Assembly: GCF_000378425.1 (NCBI RefSeq)
Contig: NZ_KB899808.1
Span: 186,001 to 250,000, forward strand
Source: Cohnella laeviribosi DSM 21336
Lineage (GTDB): Bacteria > Bacillota > Bacilli > Paenibacillales > Paenibacillaceae
Direction: 5' to 3'
Length of the DNA stretch: 64,000 bases
Shown here: one piece after another, positions 27,637 to 36,777 of the stretch
How positions within the stretch are numbered: the stretch's first letter is position 1
How the letters are laid out: each line of letters starts with the position of its first letter
Program-made: the position numbers and the translations under genes
The notes under the pieces: model-generated
Seen by the model: the letters and a program-made list of their open reading frames with translations, nothing else
What the model was told of the DNA's origin: nothing
The model's database searches: none

Positions 27637-29088
27637 TCAAGGCGGCGATAACGAAGTCAAGTGCCGGTCGATGCCTTTGAGCAGCTTTTCCATCTCCGCG
27701 TATTCCGCGGCGGTCCATCGTTTCGAATCGCGCGCGGCAAGCGTTTGCGGCAGGGGGACGATCGTATAGGTTTTAAAGCGGTTCTGCTTGCGGATCAGCA
27801 CCCATGTCGGCGTGGCCGACACTTTATCGACCGTCGTGACGGTTTTTCCTCCCGCCGCGCTTTTGCGCAACCGGATTTGCATGATGACGCCGACGTCTTT
27901 CCAGTCGCCGGTTTGATTGGAAATAAAGTTGCCCATCGAGTACACGATCAGCCCGCGCCTTGTTCCTCCGGCCCGCGTCGGGTCGGGAACCTCGATCGTT
28001 TCATAGGGCTGCACGACGTGCGGATGCGAGCCCAGCACGATGTCGGCGCCGCTCTCGATGACCGCACGGGCGATGAAGCGCTGCTCCGCGTTCGGCTGGC
28101 GCTCGTACTCCGTGCCGAAGTGGAGCGACACCGACACCGCATCCGCGCCCTCTTCGCGCAGGCGCTTGATGTCTGCGGCAATGGCCGGCAGCGAAATCAA
28201 ATTGACCGCATAAGGCTTATCCTTGGGAACGGCAATCCCGTTCGTTCCGTACGTGTAGGCGAGAAAGCCGAGCCGGATGCCGCGGCGTTCGACGATGACG
28301 GTCTGCTTGGCCTGCCAGGCGGATGCGGCCGTTCCGACCGGAATGAGCCCGGCATCGCGGACGTTCCCGAGCGTCCTGGCCAGGCCGACGAAGCCGCGGT
28401 CCAGCGTGTGGTTGTTGGCGGTCGTCACGATGTCGAAGCCGGCGTCGGCCAAGGCGGTCGCAAGCTCTGCCGGAGCGTTGAACCGGGGATAGCCGGAATA
28501 TTTCAAATCGCCGCCGGCCAGCGGCGTCTCCAAGTTGCCGACGACCCAGTCTCCGGCGGAGAAGAGCGGCTTTACTTCGCGGAACCAGGGCGTAAAATCG
28601 TACGTTTTCGTCGAAGCGTTGTAATAGCCGGGCAATTGGGGCGCGTGCACCATAATGTCTCCGACGGCCATCAAAGTCGCTTCCGACGTTTCGGAAGCTT
28701 CTTCGCGCTGAGCGGCATCCGGGTTCGCTTCGCCCGTCTCGCCTCGGGAGGCGGATTCGTCCGTTGCCGCGTTGTCCGCTGCCGTATTTTCCGTTACCGT
28801 GTTACCCGCTGTCGTATGGCCTGTTGCCGAGTTACCCGCTGCCGAATTGCCCGTTGCTGTATTGCCCGTTGCCGGCTGTCCGGTCCCGAGATCCCCGGAT
28901 GCCTGCGCTTCGTTCGCCGGACGTTCCCGTGCGCCGGCGGCCGCCGCGCCTTCCGCGGAAGGCGGCTGGGAAGCGGAGACGGCTGTGGGCGCGGCGGACC
29001 GGGCGGGCAGGGGCGGTTCCCCCGTGCAGGCGGCCAATGCCAACACCAAGGCGAGCGCGGCCAAAAGCCGCGCCAAACTTCTTCGCAT
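27637..29088 (-). CDS. CapA-family lipoprotein
   Basis: A 483-residue exported lipoprotein (lipobox LAAC, Cys 21) with a metallophosphatase-like CapA/PgsA domain from about residue 138: LMAVGDIMVHAP, GNLETPL, NNHTLDRG, SLHFGTEY and GSHPHVVQPYE. Family members act in polyglutamate capsule synthesis (PgsA) but most are uncharacterised, and no pgsBC genes are nearby. Residues 22-137 are a Thr/Ala/Gly/Asn-rich linker that contains a pentapeptide tandem repeat. The ATG at 29088 follows GGAGAGGGG. Confidence 0.85.
   Translation of the reverse strand: MRRSLARLLAALALVLALAACTGEPPLPARSAAPTAVSASQPPSAEGAAAAGARERPANEAQASGDLGTGQPATGNTATGNSAAGNSATGHTTAGNTVTENTAADNAATDESASRGETGEANPDAAQREEASETSEATLMAVGDIMVHAPQLPGYYNASTKTYDFTPWFREVKPLFSAGDWVVGNLETPLAGGDLKYSGYPRFNAPAELATALADAGFDIVTTANNHTLDRGFVGLARTLGNVRDAGLIPVGTAASAWQAKQTVIVERRGIRLGFLAYTYGTNGIAVPKDKPYAVNLISLPAIAADIKRLREEGADAVSVSLHFGTEYERQPNAEQRFIARAVIESGADIVLGSHPHVVQPYETIEVPDPTRAGGTRRGLIVYSMGNFISNQTGDWKDVGVIMQIRLRKSAAGGKTVTTVDKVSATPTWVLIRKQNRFKTYTIVPLPQTLAARDSKRWTAAEYAEMEKLLKGIDRHLTSLSPP
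28763..28867 (-). repeat. 15-nt tandem repeat inside the CapA linker
   Basis: Seven consecutive 15-nt units (for example GTTGCCGAGTTACCC and GCTGCCGAATTGCCC on the plus strand) encode an A/T-G-N-S/T pentapeptide series in the surface linker. Such repeats change copy number by slippage without breaking the frame. Confidence 0.8.
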
Positions 29089-29178
29089 CGAATGCGCCCC
29101 TCTCCCCTGGACGGATCGTTTGGCAGGCGCGCGCCCAAAGCGCTGCAGGAAGCGCCCGGCGCGCAGCGGCAGTGCCTT

Positions 29179-30048
29179 TTATTCTTCGCTTTCCCAACGG
29201 CCGTAAATCCCGCACGGCAGCGTTAGCCCGCTGCTGGACGCCGGGAGGCCGATTTCTCCGCAGTCCAGCTTGCCGCCGTATTTGCTGCCGATGGCCATAT
29301 GCAAAAGATTATGCAGAACCGTTGGCGACAATCCCGTCGTATACGAGTTGATCAGCACGAAAAGGGGACGGTCCGACAAAATCGCGCGGCATGAATACAG
29401 GAAAGGATACAGGCTGTCCTCCAGCTTCCACATTTCCCCGTTCGGTCCCCGCCCGTAGGAAGGAGGGTCCATAATGATCGCCTCGTATTTCCGCCCGCGG
29501 CGTTCCTCGCGCTGCACGAATTTGAACACGTCGTCCGTAATGTAGCGGATCGGGGCTTGGCCCAAACCGGACAGCTGCGCGTTTTCCTTCGCCCATTGGA
29601 CCATACCCTTCGCCGCGTCCACGTGGCAAACTTCCGCGCCTGCGGCGGCCGCGGCGACGGTGGCGCCGCCGGTGTAGGCGAACAGGTTCAGCACCCGGAT
29701 CGGGCGGCCTGCCGTCGAGATCCGCTTCATGATCCAGTCCCAATTGACGGCCTGCTCCGGGAACAACCCGGTATGCTTGAAGTTTGTCGGACGGATATAG
29801 AATTTGAGCGGTCCGTAACCGATCGTCCATCTTTCCGGCAACTGCTTGCGGAATTGCCATCGTCCGCCGCCGGACGAACTGCGGAAATAATGTCCGTCCG
29901 CGTTGCGCCACTGCTCCGTTTCGTTGGCCAAAGGCCAGATGATTTGGGGGTCCGGACGGCGCAGCACGAAGCTGCCCCAACGTTCCAGTTTTTCCCCGCC
30001 GCCCATATCGAGCAGCTCGTAATCCTGCCAATTGCTTGCTATCCGCAT
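29179..30048 (-). CDS. class I SAM-dependent methyltransferase, RlmI/RlmK-like
   Basis: A 289-residue methyltransferase. The SAM site is VLNLFAYTGGATVAAAAAG with the acidic residue in HVDAAKGMVQWAKEN, and the catalytic motif IIMDPPSYGRGPNGE is the DPPS type of rRNA base methyltransferases. It lacks a recognisable N-terminal PUA domain and the RlmI cysteine pattern is not obvious, so the substrate is uncertain. The ATG at 30048 follows AAGGAAG; an upstream start would add 16 residues. Confidence 0.82.
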   Translation of the reverse strand: MRIASNWQDYELLDMGGGEKLERWGSFVLRRPDPQIIWPLANETEQWRNADGHYFRSSSGGGRWQFRKQLPERWTIGYGPLKFYIRPTNFKHTGLFPEQAVNWDWIMKRISTAGRPIRVLNLFAYTGGATVAAAAAGAEVCHVDAAKGMVQWAKENAQLSGLGQAPIRYITDDVFKFVQREERRGRKYEAIIMDPPSYGRGPNGEMWKLEDSLYPFLYSCRAILSDRPLFVLINSYTTGLSPTVLHNLLHMAIGSKYGGKLDCGEIGLPASSSGLTLPCGIYGRWESEE

Positions 30049-30147
30049 TTTCTGTTTACTTCCTTTTCTTTGTCGATTGTGCGTTTCCGTTTTCATTCTG
30101 CTTTTCCGTTTTAATTATGCGTTTCCGTCGATTGGGAGATCCGCCGC

Positions 30148-30864
30148 TTATGCGTTTCCGCTGTTAAACCGGTATCCGAAGCCCCGAACCGTCTGGATGA
30201 AAACGGGGTTGGACGGGTCGGTTTCGATTTTTTTGCGCAGGTTGCTGATGTGGACCATCAGCGTCCGCGTATCGCCGATGCTGTCGGTGTGCCAGACGAG
30301 CCGATAAAGTTCGTCCAGCGGGAACACGCGGTCCGGTTGGCGCGCAAGCACCGTCAGCAGCTCGAATTCCTTGACCGAAAGGGGAATCAGCTCCTCTCCG
30401 CGCCGGACTTCGAGCCGATTCAAATCGATCTTCAAATCCCCGAAGGCCATCGTCCGGGGCGCCGGATCCGCCGGCTGCTCGCGCATTCTCCTGCGGCGAA
30501 TGTGGGCCTTCACGCGCGCGACCAGCTGGCTCGGGCTGAACGGCTTCGTCACATAGTCGTCGCCGCCCTCGGACAAGCCGCGCACGATGTCGGCGTCCTC
30601 GCTTTTGCAGCTCAGGAACAGGATCGGCACATGCGCGCACGGACCGCCTCTTAGCGTCCGGCACACCTCGATGCCGTCGGACGCTCCGAGCGAGACGTCC
30701 AATATGATCAAATCCGGAAGGATCGCTTCCGCAATCCGTATCGCATCGTTGCCGTTATCCGCCGCATGAACGACGTAACCTTCCCTCTCCAAATAAAGCG
30801 AAATGAGTTCGGTAATCTCTGGCTCGTCGTCGACGACCAGGATTTCGGCGCTGGGCCTGTTCAC
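30148..30864 (-). CDS. OmpR/PhoB-family response regulator
   Basis: A 238-residue two-component regulator. The receiver has VVDDEPEI, the phospho-accepting Asp in LIILDVSLG and the Lys in YVTKPFS. The C-terminal winged helix ends TRTLMVHISNLRKKIE...VRGFGYRF. The GTG at 30864 has GGAGGAG six bases upstream; an ATG at 30879 is the alternative. It is divergent from a 7TMR-DISM histidine kinase at 30991, its likely partner. Confidence 0.92.
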   Translation of the reverse strand: MNRPSAEILVVDDEPEITELISLYLEREGYVVHAADNGNDAIRIAEAILPDLIILDVSLGASDGIEVCRTLRGGPCAHVPILFLSCKSEDADIVRGLSEGGDDYVTKPFSPSQLVARVKAHIRRRRMREQPADPAPRTMAFGDLKIDLNRLEVRRGEELIPLSVKEFELLTVLARQPDRVFPLDELYRLVWHTDSIGDTRTLMVHISNLRKKIETDPSNPVFIQTVRGFGYRFNSGNA

Positions 30865-30910
30865 TTGTTTCTCCTCCATCCGCTCTGCCTTAAGGGCGAC
30901 AATACGAAAT

Positions 30911-30945
30911 TAATTATACTGAAAGCGTTGACGGAGAATCAATGC
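30911..30945 (-). promoter_or_regulatory. candidate promoter of the response regulator with a cre-like motif
   Basis: On the minus strand TATAAT (about 30913-30918) is preceded by TTGATT at 18 nt. Between them lies TGAAAGCGTTGACG (30920-30933, plus strand), which fits the CcpA cre consensus TGWAANCGNTNWCA except for the last base. Catabolite control of this two-component pair is possible but unproven. Confidence 0.4.
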
Positions 30946-30990
30946 GCGTTTACCATGAGTGAAGCTGGAGATATTTCGGGAGAGAGAACG

Positions 30991-33066
30991 ATGAACGGCT
31001 TAAGCGCAAAGGTCTTGCGATCGGGAAGTGCGGTCGTTTTTTTTCTAATCGCGTTGACGGCTTTGCTCTTTGCGTCAGGGTGGGACCATGACCGGAGCTC
31101 GGGCGTGCCCCGGGCCGAAAATGGCATACTGGACTTGACGGACTGGGATTTCGAACAGGATGGCGTGCTGCCGCTCAACGGGCAGTGGGAATTCGTCTGG
31201 CAGCCCGAAGGGGGAGCGGCGGCGCATTCGTATATGACGGTTCCGGCGACATGGGGAGGCGCCGAACTGGCCAATGGCCTGAAGCTTCGCGATCAGGGCA
31301 AAGGCGTTTACCGGCTCACGATTCTGCACCGGCCGGTTGAAGACATGCTGGCGATCCGGTTGCCGAACATCTCGACCTCGATGCGTCTGTTCGTCGACGG
31401 AAAGCCGCTGCTATCCCGGGGGCAGCCCGGCTCGGATAAGGCATCGACCGTGCCGTACCAGCTTCCTGCGACGGTGTATTTCGGCTGTGAAAATGAGCGG
31501 ACCGAGCTGACGCTGGAAGTGGCCAATTTCCATCACCGCACGGGGGGCATCCGCAGCGAGCTTGCCATGGGAACGGCCGAGCAGATCCACCGCCTGGAGT
31601 TCAAGCAAACCGCCCAGGAATGGATCGTGTTCGGCTGCCTGGTCATGATCGGCTTGTACCATCTCGGCTTGTTCGCGCTGCGGCGCCGGGAGACGGCCAA
31701 TCTGTTTTTCGGGCTGCTGTGCCTGTTCGTGGCGTGCCGGATGGGCGTGATCGGTTCCGGCCTGTTCATGGAGATGCACGCCGGCCTGACATGGACGCTG
31801 GCCGCTAGGCTGGAGTATACCGCTTTTATTCTGAGCGGCTTGTTCGGCTTCTTATATTATCAGCGCATGTATCCGCAGGAAATTTCCCGCGGCTTGAGCC
31901 GGCTGGCGGTCGCCGCTGGGCTTGGGCTGACGGCGCTGACGTGGCTGCTGCCGGTTCTGCAGGCGAGTTCGGTCGTCTGGCTGTATCAGGCCTATGTCGT
32001 TTTGCTCAGTCTCGCCACGATCGCCGCGCTCGTCGCAGCCGCCAGCCGGAAGCGGGAGGGCGCTTGGCTGTCCCTGATCGGCGTAGCCGGTTTGGTCGCC
32101 ACGATCCTGAACGACATTCTGATTTACAACGGCTGGCTTCGGTCGTTCGATCTGGTCGCGTTCGGGCTGCTGTTCCTCGTAATGATGAACTCGTTCGGCA
32201 TTTCGCTGCGCCTGTCCCGAACCTACGAACGGGCCGAGCAAATGTCCGTGGAGCTTCGGGAGTGGAATAACCGCCTCGAAGAGCGCATAGCCGAGCGAAC
32301 GGAGCAGCTCCGGCGCTCGTACCGGGATTTGGAACGGATGGAACAGTCGCGCAGGCATCTGATCAGCAACATCTCGCACGACCTCAAGACCCCGATCACG
32401 CTGCTGCAGGGCTATCTCGAAGCGCTGCGGGACGGCATTATCGCCGATGAAGAGCAGAAGAACAAAATCATCCGGTCGATGCTGAACAAGGTCGAAGGGC
32501 TGAACAACTTGATTCACGACCTGTTCGAGCTGTCCATTCTGGAGGCGCGGAAGGCGCCGATGTCCTTCATGTCCGTCAAGCTGGCCAACTGGCATAAGCG
32601 GCTGACCGAAGAATACGAGCTGGAACTGAAAAACCGAGGGCTCAGGTTCCACACCTGGCTCGACACGGGCGGCGACGGAAACGCGTGGGTGCGGATCGAC
32701 GAGCACCGGATGGACCGGGTGTTTTCCAACCTGATTTACAACGCCGTCCGCTACACGCCGCCGGGAGGCGAGATCGAGCTCGGCTTTCAGGTGACGGGGG
32801 ACCGCAAGCAAGCGGTTCTGAGCGTGGCGGACACGGGGTGCGGCATTCCTCCGGACGATTTGCCGCATATTTTCGAGCGGTATTACCGGAACGACAAATC
32901 CCGCAAGTCCTCGGAAGCCGGCAGCGGCCTTGGATTATCCATCGCGCGCGAAATCGTCGAAATGCACGACGGCCGGATTACAGCCGAGAACAGGCCGGAA
33001 GGGGGCAGCGTATTCCGGATTTATCTTCCGCTGGGAACTTCGGACGGGGGAAATGGCGGCTTGTGA
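30991..33066 (+). CDS. 7TMR-DISM sensor histidine kinase
   Basis: A 691-residue membrane kinase. Helix 1 (about 13-30) leads to an extracellular DISMED2-type beta domain (about 40-205, starting DLTDWDFEQDG...LNGQWEFVW), then seven helices (about 210-405), a coiled coil (about 412-450), HisKA with H463 in SNISHDLKTPITLL, and the ATPase domain (NLIYNAVRYTP, DTGCGIP, GSGLGLSIA). Extracellular DISMED2 domains are thought to bind carbohydrate-like ligands. The ATG at 30991 has GGGAGAG upstream; the frame is open further 5' but that overlaps the divergent regulator. Confidence 0.9.
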   Translation: MNGLSAKVLRSGSAVVFFLIALTALLFASGWDHDRSSGVPRAENGILDLTDWDFEQDGVLPLNGQWEFVWQPEGGAAAHSYMTVPATWGGAELANGLKLRDQGKGVYRLTILHRPVEDMLAIRLPNISTSMRLFVDGKPLLSRGQPGSDKASTVPYQLPATVYFGCENERTELTLEVANFHHRTGGIRSELAMGTAEQIHRLEFKQTAQEWIVFGCLVMIGLYHLGLFALRRRETANLFFGLLCLFVACRMGVIGSGLFMEMHAGLTWTLAARLEYTAFILSGLFGFLYYQRMYPQEISRGLSRLAVAAGLGLTALTWLLPVLQASSVVWLYQAYVVLLSLATIAALVAAASRKREGAWLSLIGVAGLVATILNDILIYNGWLRSFDLVAFGLLFLVMMNSFGISLRLSRTYERAEQMSVELREWNNRLEERIAERTEQLRRSYRDLERMEQSRRHLISNISHDLKTPITLLQGYLEALRDGIIADEEQKNKIIRSMLNKVEGLNNLIHDLFELSILEARKAPMSFMSVKLANWHKRLTEEYELELKNRGLRFHTWLDTGGDGNAWVRIDEHRMDRVFSNLIYNAVRYTPPGGEIELGFQVTGDRKQAVLSVADTGCGIPPDDLPHIFERYYRNDKSRKSSEAGSGLGLSIAREIVEMHDGRITAENRPEGGSVFRIYLPLGTSDGGNGGL

Positions 33067-33271
33067 GCTTCACGTCCTCGTTTCCCGCGCCTTTCCGGAT
33101 GTTTGGGGCCGCTTCCGCCAATAATGGATGAGAATCGGATTCCTTCTTCGATTCATCGTTTGAAATCGTATCGTGTCATAGGGACGAAAGCGGCTTGCCT
33201 GGAGATTCGCGAAAAAGGACCCGGCGCTGCGATCCACCAAGCGCATATTTGAACACGGGAGGCTTAACCTT

Positions 33272-34714
33272 ATGAAATCCGACAACCTGACGCTGCACAC
33301 GGACAAGTATCAAATCAACATGATGTACGCGCATTGGCGCAACGGCTCGCATCGGAACCGCGCCGTGTTCGAGGCTTATTTCCGCAAGCTTCCCTTCGGC
33401 AACGGATTTGCGGTGTTCGCAGGCCTTCGGCGTATCGTCGAATATATCAACCAGCTTCGATTCAGCGATGAGATGATCGAATATTTGGCCCGGCAGGAAG
33501 AACGGTACGATCCGGAATTTCTCGAGCTGCTGCGGACGTTTCGCTTTACCGGCAGCCTATGGTCGGCGGAGGAAGGAACGGTCGTGTTCGCGAACGAGCC
33601 GCTGGTCCGGGTGGAAGCGACCGTATTCGAAGCGCATCTGCTTGAGACGGCCTTGCTTAATTTCCTGAACTACCAGACGCTTATCGCGACGAAAGCGGCC
33701 CGCATCCGGCTGGTCGCGCCGAACGAAACGCTGATGGAATTCGGCACCCGCAGAGCCCAGGAGGCCGATGCCGCGATTTGGGGCGCGAGAGCCGCCTATA
33801 TCGCCGGCTTCGACGCCACGAGCAACCTGCTCGCGGGCATGATGTTCGGCATTCCGACATCGGGTACGCATGCGCATGCCTGGGTGCAGCAGCACGATTC
33901 GGAGCAGGAAGCGTTCGACAAATTCGCGGCGGCGCTGCCGGATCAGGTGACGCTGCTGGTCGATACGTACGACACGTTGAAAAGCGGCGTGCCGAACGCC
34001 ATCCGGACGGCCAAGCGGATGGAGGCCGAAGGGAAGCGGATGCGCGCAATCCGTCTGGACAGCGGCGATTTGGCGTATCTTTCGAAGATGGCCCGCAAAA
34101 TGCTCGATGACGCCGGCTTGCCTTATGTCCAAATCGTGGCGTCAAACGACCTGGACGAAAATATCATCGTCGAGCTGAAGGCTCAGGGGGCCAGAATCGA
34201 CGGCTGGGGGATCGGAACCCAGCTGATCACCGCAGCCGACCAGCCGTCGCTTGGCGGCGTCTACAAGCTGGTCGCGCGGGAGCGGGGCGGACAGTGGGAG
34301 CCGGTCATCAAAATTTCCGGCAACCCCGAGAAGGTATCGACGCCGGGAATCAAAGACGTGTACCGGATCATCGACCGAAGCACCGGGAAGGCGCTGGCCG
34401 ATTACGTGGCGCTGGCCGAGGAGACGGACGTCCGCGAAGGCAAAAGGCTGGAGCTGTTCGATCCGGTGCATCCCTACCTGCACCAGTTTGTCGAGGAGTA
34501 TGACGCGATGCCGCTGCTCAAGCCCGTATTTGCGAACGGGGAGCAGGTATACGAGCTCCCTTCGCTGGAGACGATCCGGGAGCATCATCGGGAGCAGCTC
34601 AAGCTGTTCTGGCCGGAGACGCTGCGCAAGCTCAATCCGCATCCATACGCCGTCGACCTCAGCCCGAAGGCCTGGAGCGGGAAAATGGATTTGATACGCA
34701 AATACAAAAAATAA
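33272..34714 (+). CDS. pncB: nicotinate phosphoribosyltransferase
   Basis: Converts nicotinate and PRPP to nicotinate mononucleotide in NAD salvage; 480 residues, normal for the long bacterial form. Landmarks: LHTDKYQINMMYAHW at the start, LMEFGTRRAQEADAAIWGARAAYIAGF, the SGTHAHAWVQ segment with the phosphorylatable His region, and IRLDSGDL. GGGAGG precedes the ATG. Monocistronic between the kinase gene and a terminator. Confidence 0.95.
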   Translation: MKSDNLTLHTDKYQINMMYAHWRNGSHRNRAVFEAYFRKLPFGNGFAVFAGLRRIVEYINQLRFSDEMIEYLARQEERYDPEFLELLRTFRFTGSLWSAEEGTVVFANEPLVRVEATVFEAHLLETALLNFLNYQTLIATKAARIRLVAPNETLMEFGTRRAQEADAAIWGARAAYIAGFDATSNLLAGMMFGIPTSGTHAHAWVQQHDSEQEAFDKFAAALPDQVTLLVDTYDTLKSGVPNAIRTAKRMEAEGKRMRAIRLDSGDLAYLSKMARKMLDDAGLPYVQIVASNDLDENIIVELKAQGARIDGWGIGTQLITAADQPSLGGVYKLVARERGGQWEPVIKISGNPEKVSTPGIKDVYRIIDRSTGKALADYVALAEETDVREGKRLELFDPVHPYLHQFVEEYDAMPLLKPVFANGEQVYELPSLETIREHHREQLKLFWPETLRKLNPHPYAVDLSPKAWSGKMDLIRKYKK

Positions 34715-34721
34715 ACGAAAG

Positions 34722-34764
34722 AACCTTCGCGACCCGCCGAATGTGCGGATGACGAAGGTTTTTT
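34722..34764 (+). terminator. terminator after pncB
   Basis: AACCTTCG pairs with CGAAGGTT, with an inner CCGC/GCGG pairing, then TTTT. Confidence 0.88.
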
Positions 34765-34825
34765 CGTTTCCGAATCTTGGACCGTTTTCCGGCAAACGCG
34801 CTTCACGAGCTTGCGAAACGGCCCT

Positions 34826-35836
34826 TTAGCCGCTTAACCCGAACGCTTCCGCGACGAGGCGGTAGGAACGGAGGCGGGCTTCGAAGCTGTGCGTCATGGT
34901 CACGATCAGAAATTCGTCGACGCCGAGCCGCTCGCTCATGCCGAGCAGCTTGCTTCGCACCGTCTCCGGAGAACCGATGATGCGGTTTTCGCGAATGGCG
35001 CGAATGCGCTCGCGATCGTAATCGGTGTACGGATATTTCGTCGAGAACTCGACGGAAGGGAAGGCGGAAAGCAGCTTTCCCTGCTCCAGCGAAAGAAAGA
35101 ACAGGTCCGAGCCGGTCGCGAGCCGGTCGGCCTCTTCATCGGTATCGGCGCAAATGACCAGAACCGCGGCAAGCGCCTTCGGCTTTTGGTTGAGCATGGA
35201 AGGCTTGAAATAGTCGCGGTACATCCTTAAGGACACTTCGCTTCCCGGCACGCCGAAAAACTGGGCGTACGCGTACGCGGTTCCCTTGGCGGCCGCGATT
35301 TGCGCGCTGCCGTAGCTGGAGCCGAGCAGCCACAGCTCGGGCGCCGTCGGCACCGTGGGGGCGGCGAGCAATCCGGCAAACCGGTGGTCCCGCGGCAAGG
35401 TCTCGTGCAAGTATGCGGTCAGATCATCCACCTGCTCCGGATAGTTGTCCATATCCATCCGCTTCCCTTCCTGGAGCGCGCGGGTCGAAAGCGGCATGCC
35501 GCCGGGGGCGCGGCCGATGCCGAGGTCGATGCGTCCGGGGTGAAGCGCTTCGAGCAGGCGGAAGTTTTCGGCGACTTTGTAGGCGCTGTAATGAGTGAGC
35601 ATGACGCCGCCGGAGCCGACCTTGATTTTTTCCGTCTTTGCCGCCACGTGGGCGATCAGCACTTCGGGACTGGACGAGGCCAGCGCCTTCATCGAATGGT
35701 GTTCCGTCACCCAAAACCGGCTGTAGCCGAGCCGTTCTGCTTCCTGGGCGAGCAAGGTGGTTTCGGCCAGCGTCTGCGAAGCGTCCCGCCCCTGGCTGAT
35801 ATGCGTCTGGTCCAGCACCCCGAGCTTTAACGCCAT
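34826..35836 (-). CDS. luciferase-like (LLM) flavin-dependent oxidoreductase
   Basis: A 336-residue TIM-barrel flavoprotein of the bacterial luciferase superfamily. Typical are LGVLDQTHIS near the start, FWVTEHHSMKALASSSPEVLIAHVAAKT and IDLGIGRAPGG. The family includes YceB/YwcH-type monooxygenases of unknown substrate that use FMN or F420; this clade usually uses FMN. GAGGTGG precedes the ATG. No partner flavin reductase is adjacent. Confidence 0.88.
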   Translation of the reverse strand: MALKLGVLDQTHISQGRDASQTLAETTLLAQEAERLGYSRFWVTEHHSMKALASSSPEVLIAHVAAKTEKIKVGSGGVMLTHYSAYKVAENFRLLEALHPGRIDLGIGRAPGGMPLSTRALQEGKRMDMDNYPEQVDDLTAYLHETLPRDHRFAGLLAAPTVPTAPELWLLGSSYGSAQIAAAKGTAYAYAQFFGVPGSEVSLRMYRDYFKPSMLNQKPKALAAVLVICADTDEEADRLATGSDLFFLSLEQGKLLSAFPSVEFSTKYPYTDYDRERIRAIRENRIIGSPETVRSKLLGMSERLGVDEFLIVTMTHSFEARLRSYRLVAEAFGLSG

Positions 35837-36224
35837 GTTATCGCCACCTCGTTATAAGTTTGATGATTATCGAACATTCGTCGTACTTCATTGTAGAGAC
35901 AAATGGTTGCAGTGTCAAACCGGATGGACGTCCTTGCTGAGGGAGGTCGCGCAAAGCTTCCCGTCACGGTCCCAAATCGGCCGGCCTTTCCCGGTTATTT
36001 TTCCCACTCCACCTTCCGGTAAGCTTTCAGCGAACCTTTCAGTCAACTTTTCAGCAAAACGGCTGCGCGCCTATATTGGAAAAATCCAACCAAATTCGCC
36101 GTTCAGGCGCCGGAAGCCGGTCTATGTTGGATATACCGACGAAGACGGTTCGGAAGCCATCCCGGATACGGACTTCCAATCACAAACAACCAATAGGGAA
36201 TGTCAACGGGTCAGTCGTTCGCGG
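35837..36224. other. gap with no supported gene
   Basis: The segment between the LLM gene and a minus-strand terminator contains only short open frames without ribosome sites or recognisable similarity. It may hold remains of the decayed gene that follows. Confidence 0.4.
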
Positions 36225-36268
36225 AAAAAACGGCCCGGACGGTTCGCTGCGGAACCGCGGGCCGTTCG
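36225..36268 (-). terminator. terminator of the decayed minus-strand gene
   Basis: On the minus strand AACGGCCCG pairs with CGGGCCGTT, with an inner CGGTTC/GAACCG stem, followed by TTTTTT. A strong terminator behind a broken gene is evidence that a gene was once expressed here. Confidence 0.85.
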
Positions 36269-36667
36269 GTTATGCGCGTTCGGACCTCGCCAGGTCGATT
36301 CGCCGTTCAAATAACGGTAAAACGGGGCATCGGCCCAGAAATCGTAACGGATGACATCCACCGTCGGGTCGATCTGCTTGAAGCCGTTTGCGACGTCGGC
36401 CGATTTTTCCTTCAAGGAGAACGATTGGGCGTAATAATAACCTTTTTGGATTTTGTTGTTGGCAATAAGCCGGTAATCCGTCAATTCGGTCATAGAGTAG
36501 TAGAGCGGCTGCCACCAGGAGCGCTGCGATCAGACCAGCGAGAGCGAGTCGATAAAGTTTGCGTCGAAGCGGCTGTCCTTCAGGTTGTACCCGGTGACGA
36601 GATTCCGCTCCAGCGCTTCGTCCACAACCGCTTGCAGCTTTGATATGTAGGAATTGAGTGGATCGTA
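36269..36667 (-). pseudogene. remnant of an unidentified gene with an in-frame stop
   Basis: One frame reads through [38 protein letters not shown], then a TGA stop near 36527, and continues in the same frame QRSWWQPLYYSMTELTDYRL, IANNKIQKGYYYAQSFSLKE to DFWADAPFYRYLNGE. The open frame begins at a stop codon (36668-36670) with no start, so the 5' end is missing. The sequence is not low complexity and looks coding, but I do not recognise the family. Confidence 0.55.
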
Positions 36668-36777
36668 TCACCGTTACCGGCGCGTGTCAATGCGGGTCCT
36701 TCTTGTTAATCCGCAAAAAATCTGGGACAATAAGAGCCGGAACGCTGCGTGCAAATGCGATGAAAAGAGGCTTGAAC

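Noticed and set aside
35866..35884. LexA-like half sites before the LLM oxidoreductase gene
   Set aside because: CGACGAATGTTCG has one good half but the other half and spacing do not fit the consensus.
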